Shown piece after piece: positions 1-6,765 of a stretch of DNA of 29,417 nucleotides; positions within the stretch are counted from its first letter, which is position 1; every line of letters begins with the position of its first letter. The position numbers and the translations under genes are program-made. Below the pieces are notes generated by a model. That model worked only from the letters and a program-made list of their open reading frames with translations, had not been told where the DNA came from and searched no databases. Origin of the DNA: Pseudophaeobacter arcticus DSM 23566 (lineage in GTDB: Bacteria > Pseudomonadota > Alphaproteobacteria > Rhodobacterales > Rhodobacteraceae); the NCBI RefSeq assembly GCF_000473205.1, contig NZ_AXBF01000008.1:1-29417 (forward strand), in the 5' to 3' direction.

Positions 1-22
1 CCATTTTCCTTCACATACCACT

Positions 23-1060
23 TCACGAAGCCGATGAACGATCCCTCAGGGTTCTCAGGGACTTCATTTTGCCCGCCAGCATATCACGCCATTGGTCTTC
101 CAAGGCATATGTGTCCCAGCCTTCTGCGTGCTTCTTAGCGGCATTATGGATGCCTTCTCTCAGCTTGACGTGGCTGATTTGGCTAGGTGCAGGGGCAAAG
201 GCTTTGGTGAAGGACGCCTTTGGGCGAATTGTAACCAGATCGTTGTTTAGCTCGAAGGTGTAGTCTGGGATGTGGCCATGTTCGAGATTGTCATCGATGA
301 TCTTGGTGAGCATTCGTCGGAACTCAGGCAGCGTAGACGCAGACCCCGTGATCTCGTGGAGCGTTGCCACCCGGTATTGAAACTTGCGTTGCTGACCACA
401 GGACTTGCGTGCGATTTCGTACAAGCGGCGTTCGAGCGGCTTGCGCAGCCGGAAATAGTCTCGTGATATCATCAGGATGTCGCCGCCCCGTTCCCGGATC
501 GCGTTGAAAACCCAATCCGACAAAGTGATTTCGACTTCGAGCATCCGACCATCACGGGTTTCTTTGATCGTTTCAGCGGACTCTATGAAGCTAAAGATTT
601 TCCAGACTTCCTTGCCCCCTGTCGTAATGTCCGTTTCAATCTGCGTGCCTTGCAGACGCGCGAGGGCGGCTTGCAGTAGCCGATAGCCTTCTCCACTTGT
701 TTTTCTGTTTGTTGTCTTGAGCAGATCATGAGCGCGAAAACGCATTTTGCGATCAATCTTTCGCCCCTCGTTCAGGGCTGCCATGCATTGAGAGATGCAG
801 TAGATCAAAACATCTCGATCATGGACAGTCGCCGCTCCATCTGAGCCGGGCTTGATTCTGAGGAAATTCCCGTTTCGCTCATACTCACGAATCCTGTAGT
901 CTGGTTTGGTGGAAAGCGTGAATAGTGGATGCACCATGGACGCGGTATCCACCTTCGGCATCGCGTCAAAGATATCACAGACAAAAAAGTCCGGCTCCGG
1001 GTGCCGATCCGGTAGGAGCGGAGAAAGGTCGCGTGTGTCTGATGTGGCGAGATTCGTCAT
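23..1060 (-). CDS. repA: Replication initiator RepA (RPA family), first copy, C-terminus frameshifted
   Basis: Plasmid replication initiator of the RPA type, expected to bind an origin and recruit host replication proteins. It aligns along its length with the second RepA here (5035-6087): both share PEPDxFVCDI/TEPDLFVCDI near the N-terminus, HDLLKxTNR, and RKPLERRLYE followed by ARKxCG. The ATG at 1060 is chosen because it gives a lead-in like that of the second RepA; a GTG at 1114 is also open. The reading frame ends early at 23-25. In the next frame the sequence from about 70 down to 1 encodes PEGSFIGFVKWYV, matching PDGAFVGFCRKWYE at the end of the second RepA. Adding one A to the AAAA run (plus-strand TTTT, 67-70) restores the frame, which then leaves the window at position 1. 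No iterons lie upstream. This copy is probably impaired, unless the missing base is a sequencing error. Confidence 0.88.
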   Translation of the reverse strand: MTNLATSDTRDLSPLLPDRHPEPDFFVCDIFDAMPKVDTASMVHPLFTLSTKPDYRIREYERNGNFLRIKPGSDGAATVHDRDVLIYCISQCMAALNEGRKIDRKMRFRAHDLLKTTNRKTSGEGYRLLQAALARLQGTQIETDITTGGKEVWKIFSFIESAETIKETRDGRMLEVEITLSDWVFNAIRERGGDILMISRDYFRLRKPLERRLYEIARKSCGQQRKFQYRVATLHEITGSASTLPEFRRMLTKIIDDNLEHGHIPDYTFELNNDLVTIRPKASFTKAFAPAPSQISHVKLREGIHNAAKKHAEGWDTYALEDQWRDMLAGKMKSLRTLRDRSSAS

Positions 1061-1469
1061 TTCACACATGATTACATGAGCAACAGGGAAATATTTCCAT
1101 TTATTTACATACACCTAAGGACTTCCCAGAATCTGGTAACACAGTATATAAACACAACAACAGCTTCGCTACGCTCACCAAAGAACAAGGTGGATCGTGC
1201 CAAGCACTCGAATGTCGCATCGCTGAGTAGATGCCTGAGCCATTCAAGAACCTTGCATCAAGGACAAGCCGCCTGCAGCGGTGCTGCGCACCCTTGACGC
1301 AGAACCTTGAACGTCTCCGAGACGGCATCAGCGATAGCGGCTCCGAAGAACAGGCACTCAAGATCAACCCTTCCCGCATAAATGCGGAGGTTCCATCCAG
1401 ACCAAGAGGGCAGGATGGACTTACTACCCAATGATCTGGGGTAGGCACAGGGGTTAGAAATTTCAGAAA
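1061..1469. other. Intergenic region between repA1 and the resolvase
   Basis: No gene is recognised. The first 100 bases, just upstream of repA1, are AT-rich (around 1090-1160) but show no iteron-like direct repeats, unlike the regions upstream of repA2 and repB. A short perfect dyad CCGCAT-AA-ATGCGG lies at 1374-1387. Open frames on both strands here have no recognisable protein features. Confidence 0.5.
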
Positions 1470-2009
1470 TCAGGCACGCCGCACAGTTTGCGTACTGACT
1501 TTGAATAAGCTGGCAATCTCTCGAAGAGGACGGTTTTCCTCATCTCTCATACGGATCACTTCTGCCTTTTGATCAGGTGTCAAAGCTGGAGGACGGCCAC
1601 CGATACGGCCCCGTTTCCGCGCAGCTTCCAATCCTTCACGGGTACGCTCGGCAATCCGGCGGCGTTCAAAATGGGCGATGGAGGCGAAGACGTGGAAAAT
1701 CAGCTCACCTGCGGGTGTGGTCGTGTCGATATCCTCAGCCAAAGATCGAAATCCCGCGCCACGCTCTTTGATAGCTTCTACGATGTCCAAAAGATCGCGC
1801 AGGGAACGAGCAAGACGGTCGTATTTCGTCACCACCACCACATCGCCATCGCGAAGTTGGTCCAGCATCTTATCCAGCTCTAGACGTTCGGCCTTGGCTC
1901 CGCTTACTCTCTCAGAGAACAGGCGTTCTGCCCCCGCCGCCGTCAGCGCGTCGGTCTGAGCGTCAAGGTTTTGGTCTGTGGTTGAAACGCGAGCATATCC
2001 GATGATCAT
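1470..2009 (-). CDS. Serine recombinase (resolvase/invertase family)
   Basis: Small serine recombinase, about 179 residues. The N-terminal catalytic domain opens MIIGYARVS with the nucleophile Ser9 and Arg7, continues with TTDQN, and has the conserved VTKYDRLARS segment and AHFERRRIAERT at the start of the E-helix. The C-terminus (RIGGRPPALTPDQK to VSTQTVRRA) is the usual helix-turn-helix that binds the crossover site. The ATG at 2009 is preferred over an upstream TTG at 2024 because family members begin with this methionine. Upstream (2019-2129) lie dyads that look like its recombination site. On a plasmid with several replicons the likely role is multimer or cointegrate resolution; an invertase role cannot be excluded. 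Confidence 0.88.
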   Translation of the reverse strand: MIIGYARVSTTDQNLDAQTDALTAAGAERLFSERVSGAKAERLELDKMLDQLRDGDVVVVTKYDRLARSLRDLLDIVEAIKERGAGFRSLAEDIDTTTPAGELIFHVFASIAHFERRRIAERTREGLEAARKRGRIGGRPPALTPDQKAEVIRMRDEENRPLREIASLFKVSTQTVRRA

Positions 2010-2018
2010 GCCCCATGA

Positions 2019-2129
2019 TGACAAAAACCTTCCAAAACCCCAAACGTTTTGTCACAGGTTTTTGGAACGGCTAACAGCTTGATTGTTCGTGCGGAGATTG
2101 AGCGTGACAAAAACGACCGTTTTTGGTCA
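2019..2129. promoter_or_regulatory. Candidate res site of the resolvase
   Basis: The motif TGACAAAA occurs at 2019-2026, inverted (TTTTGTCA) at 2047-2054, and again at 2105-2112 facing CGTTTTTGGTCA at 2118-2129. This makes two dyads of about 36 and 25 bp just upstream of the resolvase start, the layout expected for a resolvase that controls its own promoter. Assignment is by position and symmetry only. Confidence 0.45.
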
Positions 2130-2366
2130 GTAAGTATTGGCAGGGGGGTATTGGTCCTTACTGATAAATCGATCTCCAAATCAAACGTGTGATGAAGCAA
2201 AGCAGCCGCACTTCGAGTCGTCTAAGTTTGAAGACTGGGCCAAAGCCTCAGATTCGAAGCTGTACACGATGGTTCGGGCGCGCATCAGAAACTGATCGGA
2301 AAACAGAGTGTTTTTGAATGCTTTCACACAAACCTCATGGCCTTTTTGACACTGGAGGTAACGACC

Positions 2367-2408
2367 ATGATTGTGATTAAACGGAAAGCCAATAGTTCAA
2401 TAATCTAA
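2367..2408 (+). CDS. Possible 13-residue peptide or remnant of a gene start
   Basis: A textbook Shine-Dalgarno sequence GGAGG (2354-2358) lies 8 nt before an ATG at 2367. The frame reads MIVIKRKANSSII and stops at 2406-2408. An in-frame ATG at 2338 would add ten residues. The signal is too short to name: it may be a leader peptide, or the surviving 5' end of a gene cut off by rearrangement. AT-rich sequence follows directly (2400-2440). Confidence 0.2.
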   Translation: MIVIKRKANSSII

Positions 2409-2495
2409 TAAAATATTTATTATCAATCGGTTAATTGGTGGGCGCAAAAAGTGCACCCGCAAAAAAGCAAAGTGCACCTGACTGTATGCCAAAAG

Positions 2496-2516
2496 TGATG
2501 CACATTGGGTGCATCA
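2496..2516. promoter_or_regulatory. Perfect 8-bp-arm palindrome, operator-like
   Basis: TGATGCAC (2496-2503) and GTGCATCA (2509-2516) form a perfect inverted repeat around five bases. The half-site core also appears just upstream as two direct copies of AAAGTGCACC (around 2448-2457 and 2469-2478), beside an AT-rich stretch (2400-2440). This looks like a regulator-binding cluster or part of an origin; no cognate protein can be assigned. Confidence 0.35.
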
Positions 2517-2589
2517 CCGGTTTGATGCCTTCGCCGGTGGAGCGTATCACGGACCCGTAAGCAAGGCATTCAAGTCAGAGGTGTCTGAT

Positions 2590-2668
2590 ATGGACTCTTA
2601 TACTTGGGGGTATCTTCCTCGTAATCTTCGCATACGTGCTCCTCCTTAGCAATCACGTAGGTTACTAA
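2590..2668 (+). pseudogene. Small hydrophobic peptide gene with a one-base frameshift in a G run
   Basis: An AGAGG (2577-2581) precedes an ATG at 2590 by 8 nt. The frame starts MDSYTWG and then closes after 19 codons. Removing one G from GGGGG (2606-2610) moves translation into a frame reading IFLVIFAYVLLLSNHVGY and stopping at 2666-2668. The joined product would be a 25-residue single-span membrane peptide. A strong terminator begins 3 nt after this stop, which supports a real transcription unit. No family is recognised. Confidence 0.35.
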
Positions 2669-2670
2669 TT

Positions 2671-2701
2671 GTGGTGGGGGCCATACGGCCTCCTCCCTTT
2701 T
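2671..2701 (+). terminator. Rho-independent terminator
   Basis: A G/C-rich stem of about ten pairs with one G-U pair and one mismatch (arms 2673-2682 and 2687-2696, loop ATAC) is followed by TTTT at 2698-2701. It ends a rightward transcript upstream of 2671, since the next gene starts only at 2726. Confidence 0.65.
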
Positions 2702-2725
2702 CGTTTATCGTAAATGAGGCGTAAA

Positions 2726-3655
2726 ATGGAGCACAATCATTTTAAGGCGTTATCGCCAACCGCAGATACTAAAAAAATAGCATCTGCGGTGCGAGCTTGC
2801 ATTAAAATTCTTCAAAAACATCGCATTAGCTTGGCCAAGATAGCGAACCTAGTCTCAGACGCAAGCTCTGGAAAATACGACCTAAATGAAAATACTCTGA
2901 AATCATTCATGCAGCGGGGTGACAGAGATGCTCATCGCAGTGAGACGCTAGAAGCTTTATACAACTACCTAAGAGAGCAATATTACAAGTTTGAAGCGCC
3001 AGTGAGAGCCGAGATGGCTGGTCATTTTGATGATCTTGCGCCTGGATACGATCTAAATGGCGAAACTCGCAAAACCTTCGAAAGAGCAATGGAGCATGTG
3101 TTTGGCGGATTGTTGCTAAATTGGGTAGGTACCACTCCAGAAGCGATCAAGAAGTATCAGTTTGGCCTCAGCTCAGATTACTACATGTTTCGGAAATCCG
3201 TCCGCAGTTCAAAACATATCGTTCGTTCAGAAGTCAAAATTGAGCAAATATCTATCAAGGATTTAAGTGTTACCCACCGGCACTATGATAGAAACGAAGA
3301 CATACGCGTTTCATCTGGTTTCATGGTTCCAGCAGAATTCAACCATTTTGCTGTTATGAATGTTGAAAACGGAGCATCAATCGAGTTCATTGCGTTAAAG
3401 AAGCCGATAACAGAAATCTTCAAACGCCTCATAGGCTTCATTATTTCAATCAACTCAAATGGTGTGTTGGTATGCGCACGGACCGTATTGATTAAGAAAG
3501 AATACCTATCATTTGAGCCCCCTATCCGGTTTCTAGAGAAAAAATATTCATCTGACGAAGAACTTGCCCGCACACTTCGCTATCTCGATGACGATCAAGC
3601 AATGACAATACCAGACAGGACGAAAGAGCTCTATGAGGACTTAGGTGAAGCCTAG
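2726..3655 (+). CDS. Hypothetical protein, AT-rich orphan
   Basis: A 309-residue protein of no family I recognise. The ATG at 2726 is preferred over 2714 because GAGG (2716-2719) sits 6 nt before it. The first 90 residues are lysine-rich and helical with a possible helix-turn-helix-like stretch (IxLAKIANLVSDAS, then NENTLKSFMQRG). The rest looks like a mixed alpha/beta domain with several beta-strand-like segments (SSGFMVPAEF, VLVCARTVLI). There is no signal peptide or membrane span. Its low GC and codon use differ from the neighbouring plasmid genes, suggesting separate acquisition. It lies between a terminator and a restriction-enzyme fossil, so it may belong to an accessory or defence insertion, but nothing proves this. 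Confidence 0.7.
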   Translation: MEHNHFKALSPTADTKKIASAVRACIKILQKHRISLAKIANLVSDASSGKYDLNENTLKSFMQRGDRDAHRSETLEALYNYLREQYYKFEAPVRAEMAGHFDDLAPGYDLNGETRKTFERAMEHVFGGLLLNWVGTTPEAIKKYQFGLSSDYYMFRKSVRSSKHIVRSEVKIEQISIKDLSVTHRHYDRNEDIRVSSGFMVPAEFNHFAVMNVENGASIEFIALKKPITEIFKRLIGFIISINSNGVLVCARTVLIKKEYLSFEPPIRFLEKKYSSDEELARTLRYLDDDQAMTIPDRTKELYEDLGEA

Positions 3656-3971
3656 TCGACCCGGGTTACCTGCCCTGGTCATTGTTTTGATTACCAAAAC
3701 CTGTGTGAGACTAGAGCGGAAGTTGGCGGACCCCAAGTCCACTTGCAAGGATCGCTGGCGACAGGTTCTGGCGGAAGCCGAAAAGGTCAGTCGCAAGCAC
3801 CTTCTGACACTGGAGCCGGGGATTTCAGAGCCTCAGACTGATCAGATGGAGGCGTCCAGCCTTCAGCTCGTGGTCCCTGCCCCTGTTCACGGCAGCTAGA
3901 CGGGCGCGCAGCGCGGCTGGCTTTGGTCGGTTGGTGATTTCATTGGTGAAGTTCGAGCGCGGCAGGGATAG
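3645..3971 (+). pseudogene. Fossil C-terminal part of a type II restriction endonuclease (EcoRII-C-like)
   Basis: From about 3749 the frame reads STCKDRWRQVLAEAEK, then KHLLTLEPGIS and QLVVPAPVH, a segment I associate with the C-terminal PD-(D/E)XK nuclease domain of EcoRII/PspGI-type enzymes. The frame is interrupted by TAG at 3897-3899, just where family members usually have Tyr (H-G-S-Y). It continues in the same frame with TGAQRGWLWSV and DFIGEVRARQ to a second stop at 3969-3971. The N-terminal part is absent: the frame opens at a GTG overlapping the end of the preceding gene. No methyltransferase accompanies it. It is therefore a non-functional remnant; the family assignment rests on recall of conserved motifs. 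Confidence 0.55.
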
Positions 3972-3980
3972 TTGCAAGTT

Positions 3981-4001
3981 AGATAACAGATAACAGTTAC
4001 C
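3981..4001. repeat. Three heptad repeats at the 3' end of the parA1 partner gene
   Basis: AGATAAC occurs twice in tandem (3981-3987, 3988-3994), followed by AGTTACC (3995-4001). They match the 7-bp repeats upstream of parA1 (4977-5018; consensus ACATAAC) and overlap the stop codon of the partner gene (3997-3999). They are probably extra binding sites for the same small DNA-binding protein. Confidence 0.45.
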
Positions 4002-4290
4002 TTCTGCGCCCATCTATTTCTGCCGTATCGGGAATGTTGATCCCACCAGCCCGTAAACATTCATACAGCAGCTCTTTCTGGGTCACCCCACGCTTCTGAG
4101 CTTCGGTAAAAAAGGCTTCTTTGATTGGCTTTGGAACATTCGTGAATGAAAACTGCACACGAGGCGCGTCTTTGAGGGCTGATGACTTCGCCTTGCTCAC
4201 ACTTGGTAAGGGCGCTGATAATTCCTTGAGTTTCCGGGCGTTGTCATCGCCATCAAGATCGTCATCAAGATTTACACTGACTTTGGCCAT
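3997..4290 (-). CDS. Small ParA partner, likely ribbon-helix-helix centromere-binding protein
   Basis: A 97-residue protein encoded directly after parA1 and overlapping it by 19 nt, so the two are translationally coupled. The N-terminal half is polar and probably disordered (DDDLDGDDNARK, SKAKSSALKD). The C-terminal half, VQFSFTNVPKPIKEAFFTEAQKRGVTQKELLYECLRAG in outline, has the short strand plus two helices expected of a ribbon-helix-helix fold. Size, layout and position match ParG- or Omega-type partners of ParA, which bind repeat arrays acting as both centromere and operator. Such arrays (7-bp repeats) flank this gene pair. The fold is inferred, not proven. Confidence 0.72.
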   Translation of the reverse strand: MAKVSVNLDDDLDGDDNARKLKELSAPLPSVSKAKSSALKDAPRVQFSFTNVPKPIKEAFFTEAQKRGVTQKELLYECLRAGGINIPDTAEIDGRRR

Positions 4291-4940
4291 GACCCACTCC
4301 TGTAGAAACTGATCAAACCCCTGCCCTGCAAGTCAGCCAAGACTGATTTTGCAGACCGCCGGGCAGATCCCTGTGGAGACTGGCCCGTTGAGGTCATTTC
4401 CTTAAACCCGGTACGGTGCGCGCACATAGCATTGAGGCGCGGCACGTTCTGGGCGTCCAACGCATCAGTGATAGCCTGTGTAATGTTGGTGTGAGTGTCC
4501 ACGTCCATCATGACAACCAAGGCAGGTATCTCTTTCTCCATGGTTTCGGCAACGCTTTGGACATGGGAGAATGTCCGCTTTGCCCCTTTGGCATCCGCTT
4601 CATTAGCTTTCGAAGGTATAAGGATCAGGTTTGCGGCGGCGATTGCATGCATCGACATCGCAGACTTGAAGCCTGCGGTGTCCACAAAAATTGCGTCGTA
4701 GGCAGGATCAGCTCTCTTCAAAGCTTTCACCGTGGGGATGAGTTTTTCGTCATCCTCTTCGAAGAGCCAATCAAGACTAGTCTGATCCTTCTTAGCCCAG
4801 GCTTCCAGATGCCTTTGCGGGTCGGTGTCGATCACCGCAACCTTTGCGCCGTCCTCAACCATCAGACTTGCAATAGCTGTCAAAAGGGTTGTTTTCCCGG
4901 CACCGCCTTTTTCCTGCACTACGCTGATAACTTGCGTCAT
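4272..4940 (-). CDS. parA: ParA-family partition ATPase
   Basis: Deviant-Walker ATPase of 222 residues that would segregate plasmid copies by dynamic binding to the nucleoid. The Walker A motif EKGGAGKTT has the signature Lys11 and the P-loop Lys16; VIDTDPQ is the A' motif and DAIFVDTAG the Walker B. It lacks the N-terminal helix-turn-helix of ParA type Ia and is therefore of the small Ib type. It lies between repA2 and the small partner gene, all on the minus strand, which suggests a repA-parA-partner module. The 7-bp repeats begin 36 nt upstream of the ATG, where an autoregulatory operator or centromere is expected. Confidence 0.93.
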   Translation of the reverse strand: MTQVISVVQEKGGAGKTTLLTAIASLMVEDGAKVAVIDTDPQRHLEAWAKKDQTSLDWLFEEDDEKLIPTVKALKRADPAYDAIFVDTAGFKSAMSMHAIAAANLILIPSKANEADAKGAKRTFSHVQSVAETMEKEIPALVVMMDVDTHTNITQAITDALDAQNVPRLNAMCAHRTGFKEMTSTGQSPQGSARRSAKSVLADLQGRGLISFYRSGSWPKSV

Positions 4941-4976
4941 GATCTGCTCTCTTTTTTGCGCACCTTACCCCTTAAT

Positions 4977-5018
4977 ACATAACAGTCAACACATAACCAA
5001 TAAGCCATAACACATAAC
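4977..5018. promoter_or_regulatory. Array of six contiguous 7-bp repeats, candidate parS/operator
   Basis: Six back-to-back heptads with consensus ACATAAC fill 4977-5018. Units 1, 3 and 6 are exact, unit 5 is CCATAAC, and units 2 (AGTCAAC) and 4 (CAATAAG) are degenerate. The last unit forms a short dyad with TAGTTAT at 5025-5031 (arms 5014-5020 and 5025-5031). The array lies between repA2 and parA1. Contiguous heptads are the known binding mode of Omega-type ribbon-helix-helix repressors; the link to this plasmid's partner protein is inferred. Confidence 0.6.
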
Positions 5019-5034
5019 TAGTATTAGTTATCTA

Positions 5035-6087
5035 TTATGGAGCCTTCCCTTTGCGCTCATACCATTTGCGGCAGAAGCCCACAAAAGCTCCATCAGGGTG
5101 GCGCGGTGGTTCACTCATCCACATGCGCCATTCCTGTTCAAGAAAATAGACATCCCACGTTGGAGCAGCATCACGCGCTTGTTCGTATGCCACTGAGGAC
5201 AGACGGACCGAGATATCTGAAGTTACGGCAGGGCTACCGCCATAAACATCCAAAAACTCGGGTTTTGGCGAGACTTCCAGCACGTCATGCAAAAGCGTGA
5301 AACTGTAGTCCGGCATATGGGACTGGTCCGCATCGGCCTTGCAAATTGCCTTTACCAGCCGCTTGAACTCCTTTGACGTAGACGTAGAGCCGGTCTTGTG
5401 TTGCAGCTTATCGAGGCCGATGCGCCAGACTTCTTGCTTTCCACAGTGCTTGCGGGCCAACTCATACAGCCGCCGTTCCAGAGGCTTTCGAAGTTGGAAA
5501 TATGCTTTGTGCAGCGTCAAAACATTTTTGTTTTCAATGGCTTTCACCAGCCAGTTACCCATTTCAAGTTCTACGCTGAGAAGACGGCCCGTGGTGTCTT
5601 CCTTGACGATCTTTGCGTCAGTAATGAACGAAATTGAGCGCCATTCACCTACACCATGGTCATGGATGTTCGTCTCAATCTGGGTGAATTGAAGACGGGT
5701 GAGGGCCCGGCGCAAGGTTGCGTATGCCTGTCCAGTCGTGTGCCGGTTAGTTGCCTTTAGCAAATCATGGGCAGAGATGCGGACACGGCGTCCGATTTCC
5801 TGCCCTTCATTCTTTGCTGCCATAAGCTGACTTAGGACATAGATCAGAATATCCCTGTCGAAGACGTTAGCCCGGCCTTCTTCTGCCGCTGGCGTGATCT
5901 TCACTTTGACATTGCCCTGTTCATATTCGAAAGCGGCCATGTCTTTCTTGACCGACAGCGAGAACAATGGATGCTCCATTGAAGCCCTGTCGCTTTTGGG
6001 GGTGGCATCTAGGATGTCGCACACGAACAGATCAGGCTCAGTATGCCTCTGTGGAAGCAATGCTGTTCTTTTACGAGGCCGTGCCAT
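5035..6087 (-). CDS. repA: Replication initiator RepA (RPA family), second and intact copy
   Basis: Full-length RPA-type initiator, 350 residues, ATG at 6087. It shares with the first copy the blocks TEPDLFVCDILDATPKSD, FDRDILIYVLSQLMAAKNEG, HDLLKATNRHTTG and RKPLERRLYELARKHCG, and keeps the C-terminal PDGAFVGFCRKWYE that the first copy has lost to a frameshift. Five iterons lie immediately upstream, the nearest only 2 bp from the start codon. The usual Shine-Dalgarno position is thus inside an iteron, and no good ribosome-binding site is visible. This arrangement fits autoregulation by RepA binding. parA1 and its partner follow on the same strand. This is probably a working replicon. Confidence 0.92.
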   Translation of the reverse strand: MARPRKRTALLPQRHTEPDLFVCDILDATPKSDRASMEHPLFSLSVKKDMAAFEYEQGNVKVKITPAAEEGRANVFDRDILIYVLSQLMAAKNEGQEIGRRVRISAHDLLKATNRHTTGQAYATLRRALTRLQFTQIETNIHDHGVGEWRSISFITDAKIVKEDTTGRLLSVELEMGNWLVKAIENKNVLTLHKAYFQLRKPLERRLYELARKHCGKQEVWRIGLDKLQHKTGSTSTSKEFKRLVKAICKADADQSHMPDYSFTLLHDVLEVSPKPEFLDVYGGSPAVTSDISVRLSSVAYEQARDAAPTWDVYFLEQEWRMWMSEPPRHPDGAFVGFCRKWYERKGKAP

Positions 6088-6089
6088 TA

Positions 6090-6205
6090 TTCGATAGTCT
6101 ACCCACCACTATTCGACAGTCTGCCCACCAGACGCGAATGTTCTTCGATAGTCTACACACCTTTCTTCGATAGTCTACCCACCTTTCTTCGATACTCTAC
6201 ACACC
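6090..6205. repeat. Five iterons of the repA2 origin
   Basis: 18-bp repeats with consensus TTCGATAGTCTACCCACC start at 6090, 6112, 6144, 6166 and 6188. The spacings are 22, 32, 22 and 22 bp, so all copies lie on nearly the same helical face, with one extra turn between copies 2 and 3. Copies differ at one to three positions. They abut the repA2 start and mark the probable oriV and operator. Confidence 0.88.
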
Positions 6206-6426
6206 CATAGTCCAAAATAGGCAGAATTTCAAAAGTAATATCAGCGGGTTAGGAAGTCACCGATTCCCGTAACACCTTTAGTAACACATATATAACACCA
6301 CTGATCAGTTGGAGCTTCACTCAAACGCCTGCTCATTAGAGGGTAACGAGGGAATCTGCTTAGAAATGAACAAGGCAGCAATCGCAGTATTTAGTGGATA
6401 GGACCACGTTCCCGATGGATATGGTT
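6206..6426. other. Region between the repA2 iterons and IS-A, possible origin melting zone
   Basis: No gene is seen. TAACAC repeats occur at 6270, 6282 and 6293, about one helical turn apart, in AT-rich sequence (6265-6300). Such sequence beside iterons may serve as the unwinding element, but this is weak. From about 6370 the sequence is not recognisable; IS-A starts at 6427. Confidence 0.3.
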
Positions 6427-6489
6427 TGGACCTGTCGCGGTTTGATACCGCTCCTTTGATAGCATTTACTGCACCAAAGGAGACTGACT

Positions 6490-6765
6490 ATGGGACTGAA
6501 ACGGACGGACGAACTCCGTAAGGATGCGGTGCGCATTGCACTGACCAGTGGACTGAAGCGCAAACAGGTGGCTGATGATTTGGGTGTCGGTATGTCGACA
6601 CTGAATAAGTGGATCACAGCACATCGAGACACGGATGTGGTGTCGCAAGAGGATTTGGACCTCGCAAAAGAGAATGACCGGCTTCGACGTGAGATCCGGC
6701 TCCTCAAGGAGGAGAGGGAAATTCTAAAAAAGGCCACCCAGTTCTTCGCGGGCCTAAAGCAATGA
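6490..6765 (+). CDS. IS3-family transposase OrfA
   Basis: 91-residue DNA-binding subunit of IS-A. It has the N-terminal helix-turn-helix typical of OrfA (residues about 6-45: ELRKDAVRIAL, QVADDLGVGMSTLNKWI) and a C-terminal leucine-zipper-like helix (NDRLRREIRLLKEEREILKKA). It ends four bases into orfB (ATGA). The sequence A-AAA-AAG at 6726-6732 is in the right frame for the -1 ribosomal frameshift that makes the OrfAB transposase in this family. Confidence 0.9.
   Translation: MGLKRTDELRKDAVRIALTSGLKRKQVADDLGVGMSTLNKWITAHRDTDVVSQEDLDLAKENDRLRREIRLLKEEREILKKATQFFAGLKQ
6726..6732 (+). promoter_or_regulatory. Programmed -1 frameshift site between orfA and orfB
   Basis: The heptamer A AAA AAG is split correctly in the orfA frame (codons AAA and AAG at 6727-6732). 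OrfB lies in the -1 frame. This matches the canonical IS3-family slippery sequence; a stimulatory structure was not checked. Confidence 0.7.

Noticed and set aside
60..75. Programmed frameshift in repA1
   Set aside because: AAAATG in its frame does not form a canonical slippery heptamer, and RepA2 has no comparable site; a simple deletion is more likely.
1101..1448. 115-residue minus-strand frame between repA1 and the resolvase
   Set aside because: Composition is not protein-like (many Ser/Cys/Arg), there is no family resemblance and no ribosome-binding site.
6090..6205. Possible CRISPR array
   Set aside because: The repeats are 18 bp with spacers of only 4 bp (14 bp in one case), no cas genes are present, and the position upstream of repA identifies them as iterons.
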